From positions 124,001 through 188,000 of the forward strand of contig JAOUOP010000004.1 in assembly GCA_029880325.1 (NCBI GenBank): a stretch of DNA of 64,000 nucleotides, in the 5' to 3' direction. Position numbers and translations under genes: made by a program. Below are positions 43,820-52,281 of this stretch, piece by piece. Under the pieces are notes generated by a model. It saw only the letters and a program-made list of their open reading frames with translations, was not told the origin of the DNA and ran no database searches. Numbering within the stretch: position 1 is the first letter of the stretch; every line of letters starts with the position of its first letter. Origin of the DNA: Myxococcales bacterium. GTDB taxonomy: Bacteria > Myxococcota_A > Polyangia > Polyangiales > JAFGIB01.

Positions 43820-43987
43820 TAGGAGACTGGTGTCAAACGAGCGTGCGTGGATCTCGGAGCGCCGTGACCTCGTGGGGGGCAGCCGAGGACCGAGGAAATG
43901 CCCGCTATTTTCGCAGCGGACTCGGATGGCGCACACGGGGTTACGCCGCCCGGGAGGTGCGTGCGATCGTTTGACACCAGTCTCCTA
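43820..43987. mobile_element. 168-bp MITE-like element with perfect 21-bp inverted ends
   Basis: The first 21 bases (beginning TAGGAGACTGGTG) and the last 21 (ending CACCAGTCTCCTA) are perfect inverted repeats. The interior encodes nothing convincing. No target-site duplication is obvious. It directly abuts the truncated pyrE tail, and both ends create accidental open frames ending LTPVS. Confidence 0.7.
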
Positions 43988-44116
43988 GGCGCGCGAGTGG
44001 AAGATGCGCTGGTGGTGATCGAGCGGCTGCAGGGCGGGCGTGAAAACTTGGCGTCAGAAGGCTTGGAGCTGCACGTGTTGTTTACGATTGAGGAGCTGGA
44101 AGCCGCCGGGGGGTGA
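43988..44116 (+). pseudogene. pyrE: 3' fragment of orotate phosphoribosyltransferase
   Basis: The frame ARVEDALVVIERLQGGRENL, then GLELHVLFTIEELEAAGG and a stop, matches the C-terminal end of bacterial PyrE (V-D-R-x-GGRENL and LHALFT-type segments). The PRPP-binding part is absent; the fragment begins exactly at the end of the MITE-like element. The functional pyrE must be elsewhere. Confidence 0.65.
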
Positions 44117-44240
44117 GTGGGATTGCCTTGATGGATTCCGACGAGGCAGCACCGCTGCGAGCGGACAAAGGCGCCCTGCCTGCCGCAGATGTACTGCGTG
44201 CTGCAACCGCAACCAACGCAAAAAACGTCCTGCCAGCTTT

Positions 44241-45353
44241 TTACGGCTCGCTCGGTGCGCCGTCCACGATGGCGGCGGGCGTCGGCGGGACCCGTTGGCT
44301 CGGAGTTGGCGGGGGTGGCGGCAAGCTGGTGGCCGCGATGTCGTCGTGCTCGGCCGGCCCAAGCAGGATCGATAACCACGCCAGGTCCGGCATGCTGGCG
44401 AGAAAGATACGCGCCAGGATCGTGAGCGGCACAGACAGAAGAGCACCGATCGGCCCAAGCAACCAACCCCACAGGAGCAGGGAGAAGAAGACAACCAGGG
44501 GCGACAAGCCAAGGGCCGCGCCCATAATGCGCGGTTCGACGCCGTTGCCGATGACAAAGTTGATCAGCAAGTAGCCAACTACCACCGCCAGGGCAGGCCC
44601 AACGCCGAGCTGCAACAGCGCCACGACAACCGCCGGCACGGCTGCAATGATGCTGCCGATGGTCGGGACGTAGTTGAGCAGGAACGCCAGCACACCCCAG
44701 AGCACGGGCAGATCCAGCCCGACATAGGCCGTCCAGAGACCGACCAGCAGACCGGTAGCGCCGCTCGTGAGTGTCTTGACTCCCAGATATCGGTAAACCA
44801 TCCGCGAGACGCCCTCGAGTTCGAGGATTTGGCTCGGTTCCAGGGCGATCCGTTCCAGTTTTCGCCGCAAGCCGAGAGATTCGAGCAGCATGAACACCAC
44901 CACCAGCAGCACCAGGGCCGCCACGGAAGCAAAGCTCGCCAGCCCCTGCAACACCTGGCCCAGCACGGATAGCACCGGGCCGGGGTCGATCATCTCGCTG
45001 AGCGTCTGGGGCGACAGGGCCAGGCCGTGGCCACCCAGCCATTGACCAAGTTCGGTCATCGATGACCGCAGCTGTTGCTCGTACTGGGGCACACGCACCA
45101 CGAGCGCGTTCACGGAGGTGGCGACCAACAGGCCAAGCAATGTGACCACGGACAAGGTCACCATCATCACGAGCACAATGGACAGGCTATCGGGCACACG
45201 CCGCGCTCTTAGCCACAGCAACAATGGCGTGCTCGCCATCGTGATGAACCCGGCCAGGAGAACCGGTGTGAGGATGGGAGTCGCCGCCTTGATACCAGCC
45301 AGTACGACCACTACGGACGCAAGTACCAATAGCGCCTTTGCACCCGGACCCAT
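44241..45353 (-). CDS. AI-2E-family transporter (TqsA/PerM-like membrane protein)
   Basis: A 370-residue membrane protein with about eight helices. Conserved family stretches are LNYVPTIGSIIAAVPAVVVALLQ, NFVIGNGVEPRIMG and LSPLVVFFSLLLWGWLLGPIGALLSVPLT. A large soluble segment lies between helices 3 and 4. The C-terminal tail is Pro-rich (SLPPPPPTPSQ). Members export autoinducer-2 or act in other small-solute transport, and many are of unknown role. It is the one clearly intact conserved gene within a stretch of fragments. Confidence 0.92.
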   Translation of the reverse strand: MGPGAKALLVLASVVVVLAGIKAATPILTPVLLAGFITMASTPLLLWLRARRVPDSLSIVLVMMVTLSVVTLLGLLVATSVNALVVRVPQYEQQLRSSMTELGQWLGGHGLALSPQTLSEMIDPGPVLSVLGQVLQGLASFASVAALVLLVVVFMLLESLGLRRKLERIALEPSQILELEGVSRMVYRYLGVKTLTSGATGLLVGLWTAYVGLDLPVLWGVLAFLLNYVPTIGSIIAAVPAVVVALLQLGVGPALAVVVGYLLINFVIGNGVEPRIMGAALGLSPLVVFFSLLLWGWLLGPIGALLSVPLTILARIFLASMPDLAWLSILLGPAEHDDIAATSLPPPPPTPSQRVPPTPAAIVDGAPSEP

Positions 45354-45614
45354 GGGTCTAGCCTACGTGGTTGTGCCTCCACCAGGAAGCGAAAGTAGTT
45401 ATACGCAACCTCGATGAGAGTCTTCCCAAAGCCCGCTAGCGCCATTTTCGGCGCGTTTTCGCAATCTGGGAAGGATTGGAATGGTCTACGGGCGCTACAT
45501 GCTTGTCGACGAATCGCAACCCGACGGCGAAAGCGCCGACTCCAGCGCCAGCGGAATGCCTACCTGGCGACGGAACCCGGCGCAGTGGCGTGCCGATCGA
45601 CCTCTGAGAGGGAG

Positions 45615-46618
45615 GAAATTTACGTCGGACTCGGTGTGGGCGTCGGTGGAATGCTCTTTCCGAAAGGTGGAGGACTCACGTCCCCGGACAAACCGCGGCC
45701 GTTCGTCCTTTCGCCATCGGTTTGGTACCTGCGTCAGATGGGGGAGCTGTCTTTCGCGGACAGCACCCTGCTCTCCGAACGCGCCGACGGCGAGTCCTCG
45801 CGCGCTCTGTGCTGGCGAATGCAGCAACACCTCTTCACCCTCGACCGCTATATCAACGGCCTGCGCGGGCTTCGACCCGGCCAGGAAAATCTCCTCACCT
45901 TCGACGCCATCACCGGCATCCCCATCGATCGCGCAGCGGACGAACGCGTGGTCGACTTCCGTGATCGGGTCTCACGCGAAGCCTACTACCAGCAGCTGCT
46001 CACTGACCCGCGCATGCATCCGACGCCACGCGCGGACGGAACGCTCGAACCCACCTGCGAATCCGAGCACGCCCGCGCCACGCCGGCGCCCCGGCTGGTC
46101 GAACTCGCCCGCCGCTTCGGTGACAACGGCGCGTGCACTCGATCTGCGGCGACGACTGGTCGGCCGTGATGGACCACATCAACGAGGGCAATCACCTCCA
46201 AATCTCTGGCAACTTCTGCGACCTGCGCCCGCTCGAACGGGACACCGAGGGCCGGGTCGCCTGCACGCTGGTCTGGGTGCTGCCAGCTCCCGACCTCGCG
46301 GCCGAGGGCATCCCGACCACCTGCGGCGAAGTCCCCGAGCTACTCACACCCCACGAGACCGTCCCGCGAGACGGCGTCGGCCGCGAGCGCTGCGTCGTCA
46401 ATCAACTCGCCGTCACCGGCCCCGAGGACGCCCGCCAGGTCGAGTCGGGCTTCGGCTGGTTCGCCGACGACTTCAGCGAAAAAGTCCAGCACTGCAGAGG
46501 CATCCGTCGCATGACGATCACGTTCTCGGAGGGGGCGAAACCTCCTCCTGGCGTCACCATCATCGGCGAATGCGTCGACAGTCGCGTGCTCGATGGCGGT
46601 TCGGCCGACGAGTGTTGA
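45615..46618 (+). pseudogene. frameshifted C-terminal remnant of a large secreted protein
   Basis: Two plus-strand frames join into one protein: PSVWYLRQMGELSFADSTLL through RLVELARRFGDNGA in the first, and VHSICGDDWSAVMDHINEGN through GECVDSRVLDGG in the second. The switch is at about 46131, where one C inserted into GGCGC-GTG would restore the frame. The joined sequence resembles the C-terminal part of large myxobacterial secreted/lipoproteins that carry a von Willebrand A-type region upstream, which is missing here. It is therefore both 5'-truncated and frameshifted. Confidence 0.6.
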
Positions 46619-46642
46619 CGAGTCCAGTGCGGACTCGCGCGC

Positions 46643-46825
46643 TCAAGGAACCGTGATCTTCTCGCGACCGTTGAAGACGCCCTCGGGCATTCCGTAGAGG
46701 TTGCTGGTGCCTGTCGCCCGGGTCACCGTGATGCTGAGATAGCCCGAGAAGTTGAAGGTAAAGTTCATGCCATTGCCGACGGTCGTGACCCAGGCATAGC
46801 CGAGTGTTTGGATCACGCTCAGACC
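46643..46825 (-). pseudogene. short C-terminal fragment of a beta-rich protein
   Basis: A minus-strand frame reads LGYAWVTTVGNGMNFTFNFS, then GYLSITVTRATGTSNLYG and GVFNGREKITVP before the stop. It has good coding composition but no start or upstream domain. It looks like the end of a secreted beta-strand-rich protein left as a fragment. Confidence 0.4.
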
Positions 46826-46873
46826 CGAGCGCCGCCGTGCTGTAGGGCGGCGGGATCGTGGGGGTTTGGGGCC

Positions 46874-47356
46874 TCAGCGGTGTAGGCAGCGTGGGCTCTG
46901 GTGCCGATATGGCTGAAACTGGGGGTGCCTAAAGATTCCTTCGGTCAGCGCGCCCATCAAGCTCAGTCCCGCGAGGGTGAAGGCCCCGCACATCACCATC
47001 TGCGGCAAGACGAGGCTTGGCTTCTGATCTTCGAGTTCAGAAATCTGGGCTTCGAGTGCCGCGATTCGCAGGGCATCGGGAAATTGCGCCGGTGGCCGCG
47101 GCGCCGTGACTTGACTCGAAGGCAGGCTCGCTGGTGATGTAGGCGGCTCGCTCGCTTCTGGAGGCGGGGCGTCTGCGGAGCCGGGCATCTGCGCGGCGAT
47201 TGACGAAGACGGCCAGAGCAGCAGCGCCGCGTCGCCGGCGACGACGGCCCTTTTGGCACGCGCCGCGCGCGGCGAAGACGCGACGGGGGCACGACGGTCG
47301 GTTGAGCTCGAATCGGGCGCGGTGAGGACGAAGGCAACGACCGTGCCATGTTCCAT
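46874..47356 (-). CDS. possible small membrane protein
   Basis: A 160-residue frame with a Ser/Pro-rich N-terminal half, a short coiled coil (RIAALEAQISELEDQ), one membrane helix (MVMCGAFTLAGLSLMGAL) and a basic tail. Small proteins of coiled coil plus one helix are common in myxobacteria. The N-terminal half is doubtful, so the true start may be internal or the gene decayed. No family recognised. Confidence 0.35.
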   Translation of the reverse strand: MEHGTVVAFVLTAPDSSSTDRRAPVASSPRAARAKRAVVAGDAALLLWPSSSIAAQMPGSADAPPPEASEPPTSPASLPSSQVTAPRPPAQFPDALRIAALEAQISELEDQKPSLVLPQMVMCGAFTLAGLSLMGALTEGIFRHPQFQPYRHQSPRCLHR

Positions 47357-47596
47357 CGGAGGCCTCGCACCGCGTCGGAGCTGCCTTCCGGGACTTCCGG
47401 GACACCTGACGGTCGTCCCCTGTGGCTCCCTGGATACACCAAAGGCCGAAACGGCACGCAGGCGAATTCTTCAGCTTGCCGCGGCGAACGTGCCCGGCAG
47501 CACCCGCCGCCCGCCACCGGGCAGCTTCCATGACGCGTTCTTCGGTGGACGACTCGGAAGGTTCGAAGCGGGGGATCGGGTGTCGGTGGATCGGCT

Positions 47597-49207
47597 CTAC
47601 TGCAGCTCGGCGGGCATGAAGCGCTCGGGATCCATCGGGGTCAGCGTCAGGAGGGCGCCGCCCAGGGGTAGCCCCGAGGGGCTGCAGCCGCCTGCGCCTT
47701 CGTAGAAGAGCATGGGCGTCGCAGCGAGTGGAGCGCCGACCTCGTAGACGGTGACCCTGCGGCAGCCGGCGTAGTCGGTTCGTGTCACGAAGCGCGGCGT
47801 CTCGGCGGGTTTTTCGCACGCGGGCACCACCGCGTAGGCGACCGGTGTGGTGCAGCTCTCGTCGGAGAAGCCCGCGTACACCGAGAGGTCCAGGGCGCCC
47901 TGTGGCACGCAGCGCCAGCGATCGTCTCTCGTGCGGCGGAAGGAGCAGGCCACGTCGAGCTCGCTGTCCCACGGGGTCCGGGCCCAGCACCCTCCCTCGT
48001 CGCTGGTTACGTGGCGTCGCCGCAGGCGGCCCGTGTCGGTGTCGTCGATGCGGAGCTGGAAGCCCAGGAGTTCGTCGCTGGCGAGCTCTGTCAGCCCGTA
48101 GAGCGTCGCGTCGACGGGTGCAGTGCCAACCTCGCAGGCGTTGCCGTCAGCGTAGACCTCGCCCGCGTGGGCGCTGCCGACTCGCCAGACGCGCTGGGGA
48201 TCGTCGGTGCAGCCGGTCTCTGGAGATTCGATGGCGTAGGCCGGCGGGTCGCTGCACTCCATCGCACGGTGGGGATAGAGCGGGATCTGGCAGCTCACGT
48301 CGGAGAAACGCGTCGAGTTCGTCCGATCCAGGCGCCGGCCCGCGGGCACGCAGTGTAGCTCACCCTGGTTCAACTGTGGGTGACAGAGCGCGCCGTCGAG
48401 CGCGTCGTCATTCCATCCCATGACGCGCACGGCGCCGTCCTGACTCGTGATCCCGCTCGTCGCCACGCGACCGAAGCGCTCCAGCTCCTGCTGCTCCCCG
48501 AGCGGAAAGCTCGAGGGGGGAATCTCGGCGCCGGCCTCGTAGAGCGGCTGCTCGGGTGCGCTGCCCTCGACGCAATCGCCGCCCGAGAGGACGTAGACGG
48601 GCGAGGTGGGCGTGAGCTCCGCTCCCAACTCGAGCACCCGCCGCGCACTGTCGCAGCCGCTTTCACCCGTGCGTACAGTCAGCACGCCCGCCGGTTCGCA
48701 CGGTCCCTGTTCCGCTTCCGTGTAGACCGCCATTGTGCAGGCCGCGTCGAGGTAGAAGGTTTCGCTGCCCGACCAGTTGTTCGGCAGGCAGCGCAAGCTG
48801 CCGTCGGCCGCGGTGTTGAACTCACAGGGCGCGGAGCGCTCGACGTCGAAGTGGTCGAAAAAGGCGCGGTCGCCCTCCGCCGTGACCAGTGCGCGCATCT
48901 GCACGCGGGTGCCACCCTCGTGGTTGGTGCCGTCGGGACAGTCCGGCGGGGGCCCGGCTGTGTCCGCGCTACCGTCCGCGCCGCCGCCATCGCCGTTCGA
49001 CGAGGTCCCCGGGCCGCCGTCGCCTTCGCCGCCATCCCGGGGACCGCCCATGGCATCGTCAGTCCCAGCGCCTGTGCCACCCGCCGCGTCTGCCTGGGCG
49101 TGCGGATCGCCCATGCCGGCGTCGCGCGCATCGGACGCGCCGCAGCCGGCGAGCGCGAGGGCAAGCCCGATGCGAGCGAAACGCGTCTGTGGGTTCTGCC
49201 GGGCCAT
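47597..49207 (-). CDS. Cys-rich surface lipoprotein with repeated domains
   Basis: A 536-residue lipoprotein: signal region ending in the lipobox LALAGC, then a Gly/Asp/Ala-rich linker of about 60 residues (GGEGDGGPGTSSNGDGGGAD), then repeated modules of about 100 residues. Each module has Cys pairs and a pattern of D-C-x-x-P-Y followed by R-V-x-x-x-G (for example FSDESCTTPVAYAV and YAGCRRVTVYEVG). The start MARQNPQ is preferred to an earlier ATG because it begins the signal sequence. Typical of surface-exposed myxobacterial lipoproteins; function unknown. Confidence 0.85.
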   Translation of the reverse strand: MARQNPQTRFARIGLALALAGCGASDARDAGMGDPHAQADAAGGTGAGTDDAMGGPRDGGEGDGGPGTSSNGDGGGADGSADTAGPPPDCPDGTNHEGGTRVQMRALVTAEGDRAFFDHFDVERSAPCEFNTAADGSLRCLPNNWSGSETFYLDAACTMAVYTEAEQGPCEPAGVLTVRTGESGCDSARRVLELGAELTPTSPVYVLSGGDCVEGSAPEQPLYEAGAEIPPSSFPLGEQQELERFGRVATSGITSQDGAVRVMGWNDDALDGALCHPQLNQGELHCVPAGRRLDRTNSTRFSDVSCQIPLYPHRAMECSDPPAYAIESPETGCTDDPQRVWRVGSAHAGEVYADGNACEVGTAPVDATLYGLTELASDELLGFQLRIDDTDTGRLRRRHVTSDEGGCWARTPWDSELDVACSFRRTRDDRWRCVPQGALDLSVYAGFSDESCTTPVAYAVVPACEKPAETPRFVTRTDYAGCRRVTVYEVGAPLAATPMLFYEGAGGCSPSGLPLGGALLTLTPMDPERFMPAELQ

Positions 49208-49385
49208 GGCAGCCGAGCATAGCTCATCGCTCGCCAGACGGCAGAGCGTCGAATCGAGTCGCAAATCCCGCGAAGCCTGCATCTATGCGGGACGGGCTTC
49301 CAGGGCCTTTCCCATGGCCGCGGCGCGCTTTCGCGGCGCTACCGAGCAGTACGGGACCTGGCGCCGAGGCACCGTCACCGACGCC

Positions 49386-49958
49386 TCAGCGCACGCCCGC
49401 GGCCATCAGGCACTCGGGTGCCCCCTCGCACGCGCCGTCCAGGCAGCGTGCGGCCTCGGCCACGGCCTCGTCGGTGAAGACGGGAAAGAAAAGGCAGACG
49501 TCGTCGACCACGCCGTCACAGCCCAGAGCGAATTCGACGCAGCGCTGGTAGAGCGCATCGCCCGCGAGGTCGCTCTCGTCTTCGACGCCGAGGGCGGCAA
49601 GCCCCGCCGCGGTACAGGCATCGTCGCTGCGCTCGCAGGGCAGGGTCTCGAAACACGCCACCGCTGCCCTCAGGTACTCCGGCTTGACCTTCTCCCACGG
49701 CCCCTGCAGACATTCGCTCTCGCCCCAGTAGGGATCTCCGCGCGGCTGTGGATCCATCGCCGAGCACGCCATGTCCCAGGCCAGATGCGCTCGGCAGAGA
49801 TCGGTGTCTGCGCCCGTTGCCGACGTAGATGCGGCGCCGGAGCCGCTCGGGCTTCGCGCCCCGGCGTCGGAAGATGTCAGCGCGCCGTTCCCGTCACCGT
49901 CGCTGCCGACGCACGATAGGGAGGCCACGGCGATCAGAACCAGCAGCGAAACCCGCAC
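49386..49958 (-). CDS. Cys-rich lipoprotein of unknown function
   Basis: A 190-residue lipoprotein starting at GTG: VLIAVASLSC is the lipobox, followed by a Ser/Gly/Ala linker and a domain with ten or more Cys residues (DLCRAHLAWDMAC, CFETLPCERSDDAC, CLDGACEGAPECL). Cys pairing suggests a compact disulfide-bonded helical domain. It follows another secreted lipoprotein gene on the same strand, separated by 178 bases. Confidence 0.75.
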   Translation of the reverse strand: MRVSLLVLIAVASLSCVGSDGDGNGALTSSDAGARSPSGSGAASTSATGADTDLCRAHLAWDMACSAMDPQPRGDPYWGESECLQGPWEKVKPEYLRAAVACFETLPCERSDDACTAAGLAALGVEDESDLAGDALYQRCVEFALGCDGVVDDVCLFFPVFTDEAVAEAARCLDGACEGAPECLMAAGVR

Positions 49959-49962
49959 CCCC

Positions 49963-50147
49963 TCAGTCTACAGCATGACCTCGCGCGATCACGAGCGCGT
50001 CCGCCTGGGCAATCGCCTCGTCCGCGGCGGTGAACAGATCGAGATCGTCGGTCGTGCGATGACCGAGGCCCCAATCCCCACGATTCCGGTACCCTACAGC
50101 ACGGCGGACCTCCCGCAGCTCGCGGATGGCCGTGACACCGTGGCGGG
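49963..50147 (-). pseudogene. fragment of an AbiEii-like nucleotidyltransferase
   Basis: The minus-strand frame contains GLGHRTTDDLDLFTAADEAI, which is the GxRxTxDLDLF signature of the AbiEii/AbiGii toxin-family nucleotidyltransferases (type IV toxin–antitoxin, phage defence). The remaining ~200 residues of the domain and any AbiEi antitoxin are missing; the frame stops soon after. It looks like a relic of a defence system. Confidence 0.45.
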
Positions 50148-50206
50148 CTTCGGTCGGCAGGTGACCACTGCCGGTCGGGGGCATTCGCCATGAAATCCCG
50201 GGTCGG

Positions 50207-50314
50207 CTAGATGTGCTCGGCGGAAGTCATGATCCGCTCTCGGGACCGCTACGGCGCCAGCTGCGGCGTCCGCTCCCCTTGAAATGCACGGAGTATTCCG
50301 GCGAGCACATCTAG
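50207..50314. repeat. 108-bp element with 19-bp inverted ends
   Basis: CTAGATGTGCTCGGCGGAA at 50207-50225 is the inverse of 50296-50314 at 18 of 19 positions. The interior contains no gene. It lies between the nucleotidyltransferase fragment and the end of the histidine kinase gene. A MITE or a bidirectional transcription-ending structure are both possible. Confidence 0.65.
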
Positions 50315-50332
50315 GCGCTGCGCTTCCGTCCC

Positions 50333-51760
50333 TCAGGCCGTGGCGGCGCGCTCGAGGGGCTCCGAACCCAGGGCCAGGTGCAGTGCCTGGTACAGATCCT
50401 CGAGTTCGAAGGGCTTGCGCACTACGGCGTCCGGTTCTCCGCCGTCGACCAGGTCCTTGGGCAACTCGGTGCCCGTGACCAGGGCCGCCCGGTCGACGCG
50501 TCCCTCCTGGCGCAGACGCCGCAGTAGTTCGTCGCCGCGCATCTCGGGCAAGAGCAAGTCCACCACCGCCAGATCAAACGTTCCGGGCTCCACGAGGGCC
50601 AGCGCTGGACTCGCCACGGCCACCACGGTGGCGCCGCGCATCTGCAGGGCGGTGGCCACCATTTCACGCAGCGAGAGGTCGTCGTCGACCACCAAGACGC
50701 GAATGTCGAAGGGCTCCGAGTAGTAGACGCCGCTACGGTGCTCGCGCTCGGGCTGCTGAGCTGTGCACGGTGGCGTCGCGCGCTCCAGCTCGACCACGAA
50801 GCGGCATCCACTGCCCGGAATACTGTGAAGGTCCAGGGTGCCCCCGAGTTCCTCGACGGCGCGCCGCACCGCCGGCAGGCCCAGGCCGGTGCCGGTCTCT
50901 TTGGTCGTGAAGAAGGGCTGAAAGCTCTTGCGCTGGGCGTCGCGGTCCAGGCCAGGGCCGTTGTCCTCGACCTCCAGGCAGACCTTGCGGTCTTCGTTGA
51001 GGTTGTCGCGTGCCGCCACCCGCAGCCATACGCTGCCGGCTTCGGGCAGCGCTTCGACGGCGTTGGCCGCCAGGTTCCAGACCACCGACCACAGCCGCCC
51101 ACGGTCGCCGACCACCCATAGCCCAGGCTCGATATCAGGCACGATCCGTACGCGCTTGCCCATGGCCTTCGGTGCGAGTAAGTGTGACACTTCGTCCACA
51201 AAAGCCGAGAGATCGATGGGTTCCGCGGCCCCTTCGGGGTCGCTCATGCTGCGGGCTGCGGCCATGATCTGGCGCGCCGACAACCAGGCAGCGTCCGCGC
51301 TCCTTTCGATCAGCGCGAGCGCTTCGTCCACGCGCTCCCCCTGGCGCGCCAGGCGGGCCCAACCAGCGACGGCGCCGAGCGCGTTGGACAGCTCGTGGGA
51401 AATGGCGGCCGTCAGCTCGCGCTCGTGCCCGGAATCGTGGCCGGCATTGGGGAGTTCGATCGCCGATGCCGAGAGAATCGCAGCGGCCCGCCCGGGGCTG
51501 TCTTGCACCAGCATCACGTGCACACCGCCCTCGGTGGTGAGCGTTTCACTGCCTCCGCGTCGGGCCGATTCGAGCGCGGTCTGGATGCGGTTCCGATCCG
51601 GAGCGTCTCCCAGCAGGCTACGCAGCAGGCGGGCGAGGTCGAGGGCGGCGGCCCCGGGGCCGAGGGCATGCTGGGCGGCGGCGTTCACCCGCAGCCGTCC
51701 ACCAGCCTCGCGCTCGCGGAGCACTGGGAGCCCCGAGTCGCTCGCCAACCAGTCGATCAA
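50333..51760 (-). CDS. histidine kinase–receiver hybrid
   Basis: A 475-residue soluble protein starting with TTG. A PAS-like N-terminal region is followed by the dimerisation His122 in AAISHELSNALGAVAG, an N-box WNLAANAVEAL, and G-boxes DNGPGLD and GTGLGLPAVRRA. A receiver domain (about 355-470) has VLVVDDD, the acceptor Asp in LAVVDLLLPEMRG, and Lys in VRKPFE. No membrane segments, so it senses an internal signal. The gene is alone on its strand. Confidence 0.88.
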   Translation of the reverse strand: MIDWLASDSGLPVLREREAGGRLRVNAAAQHALGPGAAALDLARLLRSLLGDAPDRNRIQTALESARRGGSETLTTEGGVHVMLVQDSPGRAAAILSASAIELPNAGHDSGHERELTAAISHELSNALGAVAGWARLARQGERVDEALALIERSADAAWLSARQIMAAARSMSDPEGAAEPIDLSAFVDEVSHLLAPKAMGKRVRIVPDIEPGLWVVGDRGRLWSVVWNLAANAVEALPEAGSVWLRVAARDNLNEDRKVCLEVEDNGPGLDRDAQRKSFQPFFTTKETGTGLGLPAVRRAVEELGGTLDLHSIPGSGCRFVVELERATPPCTAQQPEREHRSGVYYSEPFDIRVLVVDDDLSLREMVATALQMRGATVVAVASPALALVEPGTFDLAVVDLLLPEMRGDELLRRLRQEGRVDRAALVTGTELPKDLVDGGEPDAVVRKPFELEDLYQALHLALGSEPLERAATA

Positions 51761-51972
51761 AATATGTCCCCAGAAGAAAGATTCACTCTAACTGGATCCT
51801 AGCCCTGTCTACCCGGGTGGTCAATCCTGCCCCCTCGGCAAGACTGGGGCCGACGTATGCACCGTGGTCGGATCCCGCACAACCCCGGACATATGGGGAA
51901 GGGTTTCCGGCTTGGATCTTCGGCAATTCGGCGCGTGAACTCGCGAACAATCCGAGCTAGCCTCCCGGCCCC

Positions 51973-52281
51973 ATGGCTGCCCTGACCCTGGATGATGTGC
52001 GCCACGTGGCGAATTTGGCTGCCCTGGAACTCGACGATCGCGATCCGGAGGAGCTCGAGGCGCTGCGGGCCGAACTATCGGCGATTCTGGAGTTCATGGC
52101 CGACCTGGATGCGGTCGACGTCACGGGCGTCGAGCCCACGGCCCATCCCTTCCCGATGGCGTCTCCGCTGCGCCCCGACGAGGTGTTGGACGTGGTGCCC
52201 CGGGAGCGGTTGATGGCCGCGGCCCCGCGCACCCAGGACGGCGCCTTTGCGGTGCCCAAGGTGCTGGAGGGCGACTCGTGA
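51973..52281 (+). CDS. gatC: aspartyl/glutamyl-tRNA amidotransferase subunit C
   Basis: A 102-residue protein of the normal GatC length: [19 protein letters not shown] at the start and [14 protein letters not shown] in the middle. It stabilises GatA in the GatCAB complex, which converts misacylated Glu-tRNA(Gln) or Asp-tRNA(Asn). It overlaps gatA by four bases (GTGA). Confidence 0.95.
   Translation: MAALTLDDVRHVANLAALELDDRDPEELEALRAELSAILEFMADLDAVDVTGVEPTAHPFPMASPLRPDEVLDVVPRERLMAAAPRTQDGAFAVPKVLEGDS

Noticed and set aside
43819..45042. A 407-codon minus-strand frame
   Set aside because: It is antisense or out of frame to the AI-2E transporter gene and is only extended by the MITE-like element.
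48380..49222. Plus-strand frame of 280 codons
   Set aside because: It is antisense to the Cys-rich lipoprotein gene, which has a signal peptide, lipobox and repeated domains.
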